Source: Pseudoxanthomonas beigongshangi (lineage in GTDB: Bacteria > Pseudomonadota > Gammaproteobacteria > Xanthomonadales > Xanthomonadaceae). Taken from it: a DNA stretch of 64,000 bases. The position numbers and the translations under genes are program-made. The first letter of the stretch is position 1; every line of letters starts with the position of its first letter. The stretch lies in contig NZ_JADHDV010000003.1 in the NCBI RefSeq assembly GCF_016820515.1, forward strand, positions 184,789 to 248,788, in the 5' to 3' direction. Below are positions 46,446 to 57,193 of the stretch, in pieces. The notes beneath the pieces were generated by a model, which saw nothing but the letters and a program-made list of their open reading frames with translations, was not told the DNA's origin and did not search any database.

Positions 46446-47710
46446 GCCGCCACCTGCTGGGTCGCCTGTGCCTGCTGGCCGCCGCCGTCGCGGCCACGCC
46501 CGCTTTCGCGCAGGACGTCCTGATTCGCAACGCCACCGTGCACACCGCCACCGCGCAGGGCACGCTCAAGCATGCCGACGTGCTGATCCGCAACGGCGTG
46601 ATCCAGTCCGTCGGCACCGGCCTGCCCGCGCCCGCGGGCGTGGACGTGGTCGACGCGGCGGGCAAGCCGCTGACGCCGGCATTGTTCGCCGGTATCACCG
46701 AGATCGGCGTGGAGGAGGTCTCCGGCGAACAGGCCACCGACGACAGTTCGGTCTCGCTGGGCAACCTGCAGCCGATGCGGCCGGAGTTCGACGTCACCCT
46801 CGCCTACAACCCGGCCTCGGTGCTGGTGCCGGTGGCGCGCGTGGAAGGATTGGGCTTCACCCTGCTCGGCGCCGGCACCGGCGCGTCCTTCATCGCCGGC
46901 CAGGGTGGCGTCGTGCGACTGGATGGCAGCGCCGATCCGATCGGCCCGCGTGCGCTGTTCGTCCGCCTCGGCGGCGGCGCGTCCGGCCTGAGCGGCAACT
47001 CGCGCGCGGCGCAGTGGATGCTGCTGGACCAGCTGGTCGCCGAAGCCCGTGGCCGCATTCCGGCCGATTCACCGCACGCCCTGCTCACGCCGGCCGGCCG
47101 CGCCACGCTGGCGAAATACCTGGCCGGCAACGGCCGGCTGGTGATCGGCGTCAACCGCGCCGCCGACATCCGCCAGTTGCTGCGCTGGTCGAAGAAAGAG
47201 AACGTCCGCATCGCGATCAGCGGTGGCGCCGAAGCGTGGAAGCTGGCGCCGGAACTGGCGCAGGCGCGGGTACCGGTGTTCATCGACGGACTGGCCGCGC
47301 TGCCGTCGGACTTCGATCAGATCGGCGCGACCCTGGAGAACGCGAAGCGGCTGGACGCGGCCGGCGTCAGCGTCGGCTTCACCCAGTCCGGCGACGCCTC
47401 GCACAACGCGCGCAAGATCCGCCAGCACGCCGGCAACGCGGTCGCCAACGGACTGCCGTGGGAACAGGGCCTGGCGGGACTGACCCGGGTACCGGCACAG
47501 GCACTGGGCGTGGACGATCGACTGGGCAGCATCGCGCCGGGCAAGCTGGCCGATCTGGTGTTGTGGAGCGGGGATCCGCTGGACGTGATCAATACCGCCG
47601 AGCAGATCTGGCTGGGCGGCAAGGCCATGCCGATGCGTTCGCGCCAGACCGAACTGCGGGATCGCTATCTGCGCGACAGCGGCGCCCTGCCGCGCGCCTA
47701 CAGCCGCTGA
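46442..47710 (+). CDS. Amidohydrolase paralog lacking the metal motif
   Basis: A 422-residue exported protein (signal peptide to AFAQ, about 24) of the same family as the preceding gene. At the place of the HSH metal motif it has TPALFAGI, with no histidine, and later histidines are also replaced (for example FIDGLA). It is therefore probably catalytically impaired and may form a complex with, or regulate, its active neighbour. The ATGA overlap at 46442 supports co-translation. Confidence 0.8.
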   Translation: MSRHLLGRLCLLAAAVAATPAFAQDVLIRNATVHTATAQGTLKHADVLIRNGVIQSVGTGLPAPAGVDVVDAAGKPLTPALFAGITEIGVEEVSGEQATDDSSVSLGNLQPMRPEFDVTLAYNPASVLVPVARVEGLGFTLLGAGTGASFIAGQGGVVRLDGSADPIGPRALFVRLGGGASGLSGNSRAAQWMLLDQLVAEARGRIPADSPHALLTPAGRATLAKYLAGNGRLVIGVNRAADIRQLLRWSKKENVRIAISGGAEAWKLAPELAQARVPVFIDGLAALPSDFDQIGATLENAKRLDAAGVSVGFTQSGDASHNARKIRQHAGNAVANGLPWEQGLAGLTRVPAQALGVDDRLGSIAPGKLADLVLWSGDPLDVINTAEQIWLGGKAMPMRSRQTELRDRYLRDSGALPRAYSR

Positions 47711-47840
47711 GGAAAGACAATCCAGCCGGCGCCAGCCGGCCGGGCCATGCGCGGCGCGGGCATCGCCCACCCCGGCACGCCTGTCCAGACACCCATGACG
47801 CGCCTACACTGGCGCGTCATCCGGCCTCGGGGAGCGGCAA

Positions 47841-48233
47841 ATGGAGCACATCAATTTCCTGGCGGTGCTGGCCGCCGCGGCGTCGGCTTTCCTGCTGGGA
47901 GGCCTCTGGTACGGCCCGCTGTTCAAGCAGGCGTGGTGCCGCGAGGCCGGCGTGGATCCGGACGCCTCCAACGGCCATCCGGCACGCATTTTCGGTGGCG
48001 CCTTCGTGCTGAGCCTGATCGCGGCGGCCGTGTTCGCCTGGTTCCTGGGTCCGCGCCCCGCGCTGGGCGTCGCCGTCTGCACCGGCGCGGTCACCGGAGT
48101 GGGCTGGGTCGCCGCCAGCTTCGGCATCAACTACCTGTTCGCCGGCCGCTCGCTGAAGCTGTGGCTGATCGACGGCGGCTACCACACCCTGCAGTTCACC
48201 CTGTACGGGTTGATCCTGGGTCTCTGGCACTAA
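47841..48233 (+). CDS. DUF1761 membrane protein
   Basis: A 130-residue protein with about four transmembrane helices, opening with FLAVLAAAASAFLLGGLWYGPLF and containing a Gly/Trp-rich pattern typical of DUF1761. Function is unknown. GGGGAGCGG precedes the ATG. The gene converges with the diguanylate cyclase, 30 bp apart. Confidence 0.85.
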   Translation: MEHINFLAVLAAAASAFLLGGLWYGPLFKQAWCREAGVDPDASNGHPARIFGGAFVLSLIAAAVFAWFLGPRPALGVAVCTGAVTGVGWVAASFGINYLFAGRSLKLWLIDGGYHTLQFTLYGLILGLWH

Positions 48234-48263
48234 GGAACCGAGGCGCGGAGCCAGCGAGCGCGA

Positions 48264-49970
48264 TCAGCCTTCGTTGTCGGCCGCCCAGCGCGAGCTCGCC
48301 GCGACGCCGGCGGCGGGATCGTCTCCGGCCACCACCTGGTTGCCGCCGGCGCGCTTGGCGCGATACATCGCTTCGTCGGCGCGCTTGATCAGGCTGGCGA
48401 CGGTGTCCTCGGCGGTGCATTCGGTCACCCCGACACTGACGGTCAGGCCAACCTCGATTTCGTCCACCACCCGGCAATGCCGCGCGATCTTGGCGCGCAC
48501 GCGCTCGGCGAGCGTCGCGGCCGCGCGACCATCCACGCCGGTCAGCACCAGCACGAATTCCTCGCCGCCCAGCCGCCCCAACTGATCGCCGTACTGGAAC
48601 TCCTCGCTGATCACCCGGGTCACCGCGCGCAGGCAGTGATCGCCGAAGGCGTGTCCATGGCGATCGTTGATCTGCTTGAACACATCCAGGTCGATGAACA
48701 GCAGCGACAGCGGAATGTGTTCGCGGCGGCGTTCCAGGATGGCCCAGTCCAGCCGGTATTCGATGCCGCCACGGTTGAGCACGCCGGTCAGCGCATCGCG
48801 CTCGGCGTGCTCCTTGGCCGTATCGCGTTCCTGGCGGAACGTCAGCATGCGATCGGCCAGGCCCAGCGCCATCACCACCGAGGCGTAGCCCAGGACGAAG
48901 GGATAGCCGTAATCCAGCCAATCCTGTACCGGCATGCCAAGGCTGATCCGCACCGCGCGCCAGATGCCGAAGACCATCAGCGGCACCCACGCGGCCAGGA
49001 AGTAGGCGGCATGGCGGCTGCCGTTGCGCCCGGCCAGCGCCAGGCTGAGGATGCTGAGGGCGTGGGTCAGCAGGAACAGGCCATTGCCGAGATCGGGAAA
49101 CCAGTCCTTCCGCGCCGGCCAGGGCAGCAGCAGGAACAGCAACGCCAGCACCGGCAGGCGGATGCCGGTCCAGCGCATCCACGACGTCAATCGCGGCGTG
49201 TGCCTGCGCAGATCGGCGTATTCGATCATCAGGGCGGTGGTCAGCATCGTCGCCAGGGTGGCGATGTACCAGATGCCCGGCGCGCCGAAATGCCAGAGCA
49301 CCCGCAGGCCCGGCAGGGCATACGCTTCGCCGTAGGAACACAGGACATACAGCATCTGCGCGAGCATGGCACCGGCATAGAGCAGGTAGACCCGCTCGCG
49401 CAGCACCAGCCAGAACAGCAGCACGGTCAACGACACGCCCAGCGTCACGCCCATCGCCATCATCAGCATGCGGGTGTGCTGGAGGTCGGACGCGGCGTGT
49501 TCGGCGCGCGACTCCACCTTGACGTGCAACGGGTAGCGCGCGTCCTCCACCTTCACGTAGACCGGCGCGTCGCCGGCCAGCGGAAACACCAGCGCATGGC
49601 GGGAATAGCGCGGATCCAGATCCGGGTCGAACAGGCGATGGCTGACCGGCGCGACACCGGGCCCGGTCAGGACGGTGACCCGCGCGCTGTACGGGTGGTA
49701 CACCACCAGCAATGGCGATTCGATGCCGCCCTGCGGTTGCAGCCGCCACTCGCCGTTGCCCAGCACGTGCGGGCCGGGCGTGGTCGGGTTGGCTTCATCG
49801 GCCAGCGCTTGCTCGAAGCGGCGTTCGGAAAACAGGCCCGCGGTCTGGTCGGCCTGTTGCGTGGCGACGACGGGCAGGATGGGATCAACGCGCGCGATGC
49901 CGCCTTCCTGCGCCACCGCCGGCTGCGTCAGCGCCGTCCCCAGCAGAATCCACACCCACCCCAGTTTCAT
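48264..49970 (-). CDS. Diguanylate cyclase with 7TM-DISM sensor
   Basis: A 568-residue inner-membrane protein: signal/anchor to about 20, a periplasmic 7TMR-DISM extracellular domain (about 30-180), seven transmembrane helices (about 185-385) and a GGDEF domain (about 400-560). The active site reads GGEEF at 468-472. The RxxD inhibitory site is not seen (QYGD at that position), so product inhibition may be lost. GGGAG precedes the ATG at 49970. It makes cyclic di-GMP in response to an external ligand. Confidence 0.9.
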   Translation of the reverse strand: MKLGWVWILLGTALTQPAVAQEGGIARVDPILPVVATQQADQTAGLFSERRFEQALADEANPTTPGPHVLGNGEWRLQPQGGIESPLLVVYHPYSARVTVLTGPGVAPVSHRLFDPDLDPRYSRHALVFPLAGDAPVYVKVEDARYPLHVKVESRAEHAASDLQHTRMLMMAMGVTLGVSLTVLLFWLVLRERVYLLYAGAMLAQMLYVLCSYGEAYALPGLRVLWHFGAPGIWYIATLATMLTTALMIEYADLRRHTPRLTSWMRWTGIRLPVLALLFLLLPWPARKDWFPDLGNGLFLLTHALSILSLALAGRNGSRHAAYFLAAWVPLMVFGIWRAVRISLGMPVQDWLDYGYPFVLGYASVVMALGLADRMLTFRQERDTAKEHAERDALTGVLNRGGIEYRLDWAILERRREHIPLSLLFIDLDVFKQINDRHGHAFGDHCLRAVTRVISEEFQYGDQLGRLGGEEFVLVLTGVDGRAAATLAERVRAKIARHCRVVDEIEVGLTVSVGVTECTAEDTVASLIKRADEAMYRAKRAGGNQVVAGDDPAAGVAASSRWAADNEG

Positions 49971-50231
49971 GCCGCTCCCTGTCCTGCGGGCGGAAGTGTG
50001 GACATGGGCCCCCCGTGCCACAAGGGGAAAGACGGTTATTTTGTGATGATAGTCACACTAATATTTAGTCATGAGTCTCTGATGAGACCTGTCTGTAATC
50101 TCGTTTCTAGTGTGACGACACCCGCCATATAGTGACCGCTCGCACAATCCCACTTCCGGGACGCGACGCGGCGGACCGCTTGCGCTAGCGTGCGATGGCT
50201 GACAATGCGATACCTGCCGGGAGGGGCAAAG
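49971..50231. promoter_or_regulatory. Divergent promoter region with inverted repeats
   Basis: The stretch between the cyclase and degV genes is unusually AT-rich at 50035-50105. It contains GTCACACTA (50052-50060) inverted as TAGTGTGAC (50108-50116) with 47 bp between them, and a short hairpin GTCTC-TGAT-GAGAC at 50075-50088. The repeats could be the two half-sites of a regulator acting on either gene. Confidence 0.5.
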
Positions 50232-51179
50232 ATGCGCATCGGAATCGTCGTCGACTCCGCCTGTGATTTACCGCAGGATTTCCTGCGCGACAACAACATC
50301 ATCCTGCTGCCGATCACCGTGCGCATCGGTGACGCCGTACTGACCGATCACCGCGACGAGGAAGCGACGCTCAGCTTCCTCCATGCGCACGTGGCCGAGC
50401 GCGGGCACGAGGCCGAGACGACGCCATTCTCCGTCGCCCAGATCCGGGATCTGTTCCTGGGCAAGCTGGTGATGGACTACGACCACGTGTTCTGCCTGAC
50501 CATCACCCGCACGCGCAGCCCGATCCACGACAACGCGATGCAGGCCAGCTTTGCCATCCTCAACGATTACAAGCCGGTGCGGCAGGCGGCGGGTTTCAAC
50601 TCTCCATTCGCGCTGCGGGTTATCGATACCCAGAACCTGTTCGCCGCGCAGGGCGTCACCGCGGTGGAAGCGGTGCGCATGCGCGCGGCCGGCGCCAGCG
50701 TGCAACAGATCCGGGTGCGCCTGGAGGAACTGGCCAACCACACCCACGGCTACATGATTCCCCGCGATCTGTATTACCTGCGGGCGCGGGCGCGGACCAA
50801 GGGCGATCGCAGCGTCGGCCTGCTCAGCGCCGCGCTGGGCAGCGCGCTGGACATCAAGCCGGTGCTGCATGGGCATGCCGGCAACACCGAGCCGGTCGCC
50901 AAGATCAAGGGATTCGACAACGCGGTCGAGCAGCTGTTCCGGTTTACCGGCCATCGGGTGATGGACGGCCTGATGACACCCACCGTGTGCCTGGGCTACG
51001 GCGGTGAACTGGCGGAGATGCGTTCCCTGCCCGGCTACCAGCGCCTGCGCGACATCTGCGCCAACCACAACGTCGAGGTGTTCGAGAGCGTCATGAGCCT
51101 GACCGGCATGGTCAACGTCGGCAAGGGTGCGATGGTGGTGGGGTTCGCCTCCGAACCGCACGTGTTCAAGCCGGCTTAA
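50232..51179 (+). CDS. DegV-family protein
   Basis: A 315-residue cytoplasmic protein opening with VVDSACDLPQDF, the DegV signature, and having a TRTRSPIHDNAMQASFA loop and NVGKGAMVVGF near the end. In Firmicutes DegV proteins (FakB) bind fatty acids and feed a fatty-acid kinase; no FakA-like gene is next door, so that role is only a possibility. GGGAGGGG precedes the ATG at 50232. It is divergent from the diguanylate cyclase. Confidence 0.85.
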   Translation: MRIGIVVDSACDLPQDFLRDNNIILLPITVRIGDAVLTDHRDEEATLSFLHAHVAERGHEAETTPFSVAQIRDLFLGKLVMDYDHVFCLTITRTRSPIHDNAMQASFAILNDYKPVRQAAGFNSPFALRVIDTQNLFAAQGVTAVEAVRMRAAGASVQQIRVRLEELANHTHGYMIPRDLYYLRARARTKGDRSVGLLSAALGSALDIKPVLHGHAGNTEPVAKIKGFDNAVEQLFRFTGHRVMDGLMTPTVCLGYGGELAEMRSLPGYQRLRDICANHNVEVFESVMSLTGMVNVGKGAMVVGFASEPHVFKPA

Positions 51180-51254
51180 GCCTGCGTCGCCGTCATAACG
51201 GACAGCTAACGCTCGGGATCGCTAACCTTAGCCACCCAAGGACGAGAGGCTCGT

Positions 51255-51599
51255 ATGGCCGTGCGTTATTACATCAGCCTGCCCGACCCCGACCGCGCCC
51301 GCGGTGGCGATCCGGCACTCAGTTTCACCGCTCACGGCGCCGACGAATTCGCGGCGCAATTGCAGTCGGCGCTGCAGAGCGATGGCCTGTTCCAGCGCTG
51401 GCGGCTGAAGCAGGACGACCCCGATGACGTCGATCCCGGACTGGGACTGACCGATCCCGGCGCCCGCGTTTCCGGCCAGCAGGACGATCTGCGGATCGTG
51501 CTGGTGGCGACCACCTCCATTCCCGGCCAGGTGCTGAAGCACCGCCTGCGCCTGCTGTCCGGCAGCGCCTGGGAACTGCGCGACGTCTCGGCCGCCTGA
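51255..51599 (+). CDS. Hypothetical protein, 114 aa
   Basis: A small acidic protein with several Asp/Asn-rich loops and no signal peptide. I do not recognise a family. GAGAGG lies 8 bases before the ATG. It starts 75 bp after degV on the same strand and could be co-transcribed. It converges with fghA, 28 bp apart. Confidence 0.6.
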   Translation: MAVRYYISLPDPDRARGGDPALSFTAHGADEFAAQLQSALQSDGLFQRWRLKQDDPDDVDPGLGLTDPGARVSGQQDDLRIVLVATTSIPGQVLKHRLRLLSGSAWELRDVSAA

Positions 51600-51627
51600 C
51601 GGCGGCCGCTGTCGACTCCGGCGGGCC

Positions 51628-52458
51628 TCAGGCCCGCAATGCCGCCGCGTGGTGGGCGATGTGCTCGCCGATGAAGCTGGCGATGAAGTAGTAGCTGTGA
51701 TCGTATCCCGGCCGCATCCGCAGCCTCAGCGGATACCCGGCCCGGTCGCAGGCGTCCCGCAGCAGTTGCGGCTTCAGCTGGCCATCCAGGAACTCGTCCG
51801 CCTCGCCCTGATCGATCAGCAGCGGCAGGCGTTCGCTGGCATGCCCGACCAGTTCGCTCGCATCCCAGCCTTTCCAGGCCTCGCGGTCCTCGCCCAGATA
51901 GGCGGTGAACGCCTTCTCGCCCCAGGGTGCGCGCGCCGGCGCGACGATCGGCGAGAACGCCGACACGCTGCGATACCGGCCCGGGTTCTTCAGCGCCACG
52001 ATCAGCGCGCCGTGCCCGCCCATCGAGTGCCCGCTGATCCCGCGCGCGCCGGTCGCCGGAAAGTGCGCCTCGATCAGCGCCGGCAGCTCTTCCACGACGT
52101 AGTCGTACATGCGGTAGTGGGATGACCACGGCGACTGCGTGGCATTGAGGTAGAAACCCGCGCCCTTGCCCAGGTCATAGCCTTCCGCGTCGGCGACGTC
52201 ATCGCCGCGCGGGCTGGTGTCCGGCGCCACCAGGATCACGCCATGTTCGGCGGCGTAGCGTTGCGCGCCGGCCTTGGTGATGAAGTTCTGCTCGGTGCAG
52301 GTCAGCCCGGACAGCCAGTACAGCACCGGCAGGCGCTGGGTCTTCGCCTGCGGCGGCAGGTACACGCCGACCCGCATGTCGCAGTCCAGCACCGTCGAGC
52401 GGTGGGCCCAGACTTCCTGCGAGCCGCCGAAGCAGGCGTGTTGTTCGATGCGTTGCAT
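51628..52458 (-). CDS. fghA: S-formylglutathione hydrolase
   Basis: A 276-residue alpha/beta hydrolase with nucleophile Ser145 in GHSMGGHGAL and the esterase D/FghA pattern (YWLSGLTCTEQNF, APDTSPRG). It hydrolyses S-formylglutathione to formate and glutathione, the second step after the dehydrogenase encoded 18 bp upstream on the same strand. Cytoplasmic. Confidence 0.93.
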   Translation of the reverse strand: MQRIEQHACFGGSQEVWAHRSTVLDCDMRVGVYLPPQAKTQRLPVLYWLSGLTCTEQNFITKAGAQRYAAEHGVILVAPDTSPRGDDVADAEGYDLGKGAGFYLNATQSPWSSHYRMYDYVVEELPALIEAHFPATGARGISGHSMGGHGALIVALKNPGRYRSVSAFSPIVAPARAPWGEKAFTAYLGEDREAWKGWDASELVGHASERLPLLIDQGEADEFLDGQLKPQLLRDACDRAGYPLRLRMRPGYDHSYYFIASFIGEHIAHHAAALRA

Positions 52459-52476
52459 GTGTTCGCCTTTCCGGAA

Positions 52477-53942
<1,466 letters not shown>

Positions 53943-53956
53943 GGCCGCCTCCTATC

Positions 53957-53975
53957 CAATACTGGGGTATGGTAT
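53957..53975. promoter_or_regulatory. Candidate FrmR operator
   Basis: ATACTGGGGTAT with a flanking GGTAT gives an ATAC-(G/C tract)-GTAT pattern like that bound by FrmR/CsoR proteins. It lies 15 bp upstream of the frmR start codon, so it overlaps the expected promoter. Confidence 0.6.
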
Positions 53976-54171
53976 CTGAGCGACTGCCCGGATTGAAGGG
54001 CTTGATGACCGCTCCATGGCTTCCCGCAGATCAAAGGAGCACGAATCGGGATCGATTGGTGGAGACCGGCACCCGCTTGCAGCATTCCCATGACGATCGC
54101 CCCTCGCGCGGTCCGACACGCCATGCTTGTCTATAGTGGCGTTGGTTCCGAATGCCCTCCTGCCCGCGAAG

Positions 54172-55365
54172 ATGGCGTCACCCCTACTCCCCCCACTCGG
54201 CGTGATGACCGCTGGCCTGTGCCTGCTGCTGGCGCTGTTCCTGTGGGTGACGCCGGGGCCGTTGAAGTCCGCCAACCGTTTCCTCGGTGGCTTCCTGCTG
54301 CTGACCGGGTTGGACGTGATCGGCTGGGCCTCGACGCTGCTGCCTGTGTCGCTGCGCGAATTGATGATGTACCGCGCGCCACTGGCGTTCCTGCAGGATC
54401 CGCTGCTTTACGCCTACGTCGTCTCGCTGTGCTTTCCCGGGAGCAGGGTGCGTCCCTTCCTGTTGGCCGGCCTGGCGCTGGCGGGCACGATGATGCTCGC
54501 GCTGCTGTGGACCGGCGCCCTGTCCGATGGCAGGGCCGCAACGGTCTCGGTCGCACGCATCGGCAGCCTGCTCCTGCACGTGCAGTACTACGTCTACCTG
54601 GCGCTGATGGTGCGGGTGCTGCTGCGCTACCGCCGCGCCTATCGCGACACCTGCTCGAACCCGGACAGCGCGACCTTCGGCTGGCTCGCGACGCTGCTGG
54701 CAGTGTCCGCGTTCGCGAATTTCTTCGTGCTGCAGAAGACCCTGGCCTGGTGGAGCGGCGACATCGCGCTGTACCGGCTGCTGGATCCGGTGGTCGCCAG
54801 CTTCGCCACCGTGATCACCTGCGCCTTCACCCTGACCGCGCTGACCCGCCAGCACCTGTTCCTGGGGGTGCCGGCCGACACCGAATCCGCCGCCGATGCA
54901 GCGCCTGCGCCACCGGACCCGGCCGTGGCCGTGGTCGCGCCGCAATCCGCTTCCCTGACTGCGGTCGCGGAACCCGCGCCGGCCGTGTCCACCGACCCGG
55001 CGGCGCTGGCGCGGCTCGAAGCCTTCATGGCCGCGCAGGAACCATTCCTGGATCCCTCCCTGACCATCCGCTCGCTGGCCCGCCGCCTGGGCTGGGGCCA
55101 GCGCGAGCTGTCGCAACTGCTCAACCAGCAACTGGGCGTGCACTTCTTCGATTTCATCAACCGGCATCGGGTGGCCAAGGCCGCCGAGCTCCTGCGCGAT
55201 CCGGCCCTGCGTGACCTGACTGTGCTGGACATCGCGCACCGCGCCGGCTTCAACACCAAGTCGTCCTTCAACACCGCATTCGCCCGCCATCAGGGCACCA
55301 CGCCGACTGCGTACCGCCGGGAAGCCGATGCGACGGCGTCGCCGCCGCTGCGACCGACCCCATAG
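54172..55365 (+). CDS. Membrane-embedded AraC-family regulator
   Basis: A 397-residue protein with about seven transmembrane helices in the first two thirds (residues about 8-225), a Pro/Ala-rich linker (about 235-280) and a C-terminal AraC HTH (about 290-385, LTIRSLARRLGWGQRELSQLLN and AHRAGFNTKSSFNTAF). It may sense an envelope signal and bind DNA from the membrane. The ATG at 54172 is chosen over a TTG 45 bases upstream. Its likely target is the hydrolase gene 88 bp downstream. Confidence 0.82.
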   Translation: MASPLLPPLGVMTAGLCLLLALFLWVTPGPLKSANRFLGGFLLLTGLDVIGWASTLLPVSLRELMMYRAPLAFLQDPLLYAYVVSLCFPGSRVRPFLLAGLALAGTMMLALLWTGALSDGRAATVSVARIGSLLLHVQYYVYLALMVRVLLRYRRAYRDTCSNPDSATFGWLATLLAVSAFANFFVLQKTLAWWSGDIALYRLLDPVVASFATVITCAFTLTALTRQHLFLGVPADTESAADAAPAPPDPAVAVVAPQSASLTAVAEPAPAVSTDPAALARLEAFMAAQEPFLDPSLTIRSLARRLGWGQRELSQLLNQQLGVHFFDFINRHRVAKAAELLRDPALRDLTVLDIAHRAGFNTKSSFNTAFARHQGTTPTAYRREADATASPPLRPTP

Positions 55366-55377
55366 CGCATCGGTCGT

Positions 55378-55395
55378 CCGACTTCGCGAAGTCGG
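55378..55395. promoter_or_regulatory. Perfect 18-bp palindrome before the serine hydrolase gene
   Basis: CCGACTTCGCGAAGTCGG is a perfect palindrome, further flanked by CATCG and CGATG in mirrored order. It lies between the AraC-type regulator and the hydrolase ATG (58 bp before it), so it is a good operator candidate; it lacks a U run and so is not a typical terminator. Confidence 0.6.
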
Positions 55396-55453
55396 TCGAT
55401 GCTGACGGCCCCCGGCCGGCATCGTCGGCGCCTCATCTGCGAAGGAGCCACCG

Positions 55454-57142
55454 ATGCGGCGTTTCCTGTTCCTGCTGTTGCTGGCCTGGCCGGCGTTTCC
55501 GGGCGCGCGGGCGCAGGCGGCCCCGCCCCCCCACTCCGCCCCGGCGACCGAGGCGGCGGTGCGCGCCCTGCTGGCTCCCTGGGACCGTCCCGACATGCCC
55601 GGCGTGGCCGTCTCGATCACCCTGGACGGCCGGATCGTCCAGCACGCCGAGGTCGGCTCCGCCGATCTGGAGCAGGCCACGCCGGTCACCCCGGATTCGG
55701 TCTTCCACGTCGCCTCGGTCTCCAAGCAGTTCACCGCCTTCGCGATCCTGCTGCTGGAACAGGATGGCAAGCTGTCCATCGACGATCCGCTCTCGCGCCA
55801 TCTGCCGGAAACCGCCGACTGGGCGCCGATGACCCTGCGGCAACTGCTCAACCACACCGCCGGCCTGCGCGACTTCGGCACCCTGATGCCGGCGGCCGGC
55901 TGGCGCGAGGAGGATCTGCTCACCGATGAGCAGGTCCTGCGGATGGTGCTGCGCCAGCGCGGCGGCAACTTCGCGCCTGGCAGCCGGTACCAGTACAACA
56001 ACACCGGCTATGCGCTGCTGGGCGAAGTGGTGCGGCGGGTCTCGGGCCAGTCGCTGCGGGCGTTCTGCGACGAGCGCATCTTCCAGCCGCTGGGCATGCG
56101 CGACACGCGCTTCGGCGACGAAATCGACGATCGGGTGCCGCATCGGGTGCCGTCCTGGCGATCGACGAAGGACGGCTACGTCCGCGACGTGCTGAACAGC
56201 ACCACCACCGGCTCCACCGGACTGCTGACCACCGCCGCCGATCTCAGCCGCTGGGCGCTGAATTTCGAGACCCACGCCGTCGGCAACGCCGCGCTGTTCG
56301 CGCGCATGCGGGAGCAGGGCGTGCTGGTGGACGGCACCGTCAACTTCTACGCGCTCGGCCAGGAGCGCCATGCCTGGAACGGCCTGGATACCTGGAGCCA
56401 CGGCGGCCGCGACGCGGGCTACCGCGCTTTCCTGCTGCGCGTGCCCGGCGAGCGCTTCAGCGTGGCGGTGGTGGCCAACGCCAACGATGTCGACACCTCG
56501 GAAATCGCCTACGGCGTCGCCGCAGCCTACCTGTCGCATCGCCACGGTTACCGCGTGTCGTCAACGGACAAAAGCGGGCCGGGCCGCCGCCAGCTCACGG
56601 CGTATGCCGGCGACTACGAACTGTTCCCGGGCTACTTTTTCCGCGTCACCAGCGACGGTCGCCGCCTGTTCGTCGCCACGCTCGACGATCCCGATCCGGA
56701 GGCGTTGCCCGCGTTGTCGGCCAACCGCTTCCTGTTGAGTGAAAAATTCAATCAGGTGCTGGAATTTCCCACCGGGGGAAAAGGCCGGCCTGACCGGCTG
56801 CATTTCGTCATCGGCCAATACGGCCGGATCGACGCCCTTCGAGTGAAGCTGGCGGCGTTCGATCCCGCCAGCGCGCGCGCCGGCGAGTTCGCCGGTCGCT
56901 ATCACAGCGACGAACTGGACACGGACTACGTGCTGACGGTCGAAGGCGACCAACTGCGCATCCACCACCCGCGCTGGCCAACGGCCACGCTGCAACCCTA
57001 CCAGCGCGATCTGTTCCGCAGCTCGGCGTGGTTCCTGCAGAAGATCGCGTTCCAGCGTGACGGCGCCGGACGCGTAACCGGTTTCCTGCTGTCGGGCCCG
57101 GTCGCCGAGAACATCGTCTTCGAGCGGATCGCCGATCCCTGA
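55454..57142 (+). CDS. Secreted serine hydrolase, beta-lactamase/esterase fold
   Basis: A 562-residue exported protein (signal peptide to about ARA, residue 20). The nucleophile motif is SVSK (Ser88, Lys91), the second motif YNN near residue 180 and an HGG triad near 315. A C-terminal lipocalin-like domain (about 380-562) follows, as in many PF00144 proteins. Possible roles are esterase or D-aminopeptidase; a true beta-lactamase is less likely. Its gene follows a membrane AraC regulator. Confidence 0.85.
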   Translation: MRRFLFLLLLAWPAFPGARAQAAPPPHSAPATEAAVRALLAPWDRPDMPGVAVSITLDGRIVQHAEVGSADLEQATPVTPDSVFHVASVSKQFTAFAILLLEQDGKLSIDDPLSRHLPETADWAPMTLRQLLNHTAGLRDFGTLMPAAGWREEDLLTDEQVLRMVLRQRGGNFAPGSRYQYNNTGYALLGEVVRRVSGQSLRAFCDERIFQPLGMRDTRFGDEIDDRVPHRVPSWRSTKDGYVRDVLNSTTTGSTGLLTTAADLSRWALNFETHAVGNAALFARMREQGVLVDGTVNFYALGQERHAWNGLDTWSHGGRDAGYRAFLLRVPGERFSVAVVANANDVDTSEIAYGVAAAYLSHRHGYRVSSTDKSGPGRRQLTAYAGDYELFPGYFFRVTSDGRRLFVATLDDPDPEALPALSANRFLLSEKFNQVLEFPTGGKGRPDRLHFVIGQYGRIDALRVKLAAFDPASARAGEFAGRYHSDELDTDYVLTVEGDQLRIHHPRWPTATLQPYQRDLFRSSAWFLQKIAFQRDGAGRVTGFLLSGPVAENIVFERIADP

Positions 57143-57193
57143 GCCCTGCCAACGCGCAGGCGCCGGTCGGGCCCGCGATCCGGCGGCGGTGCC

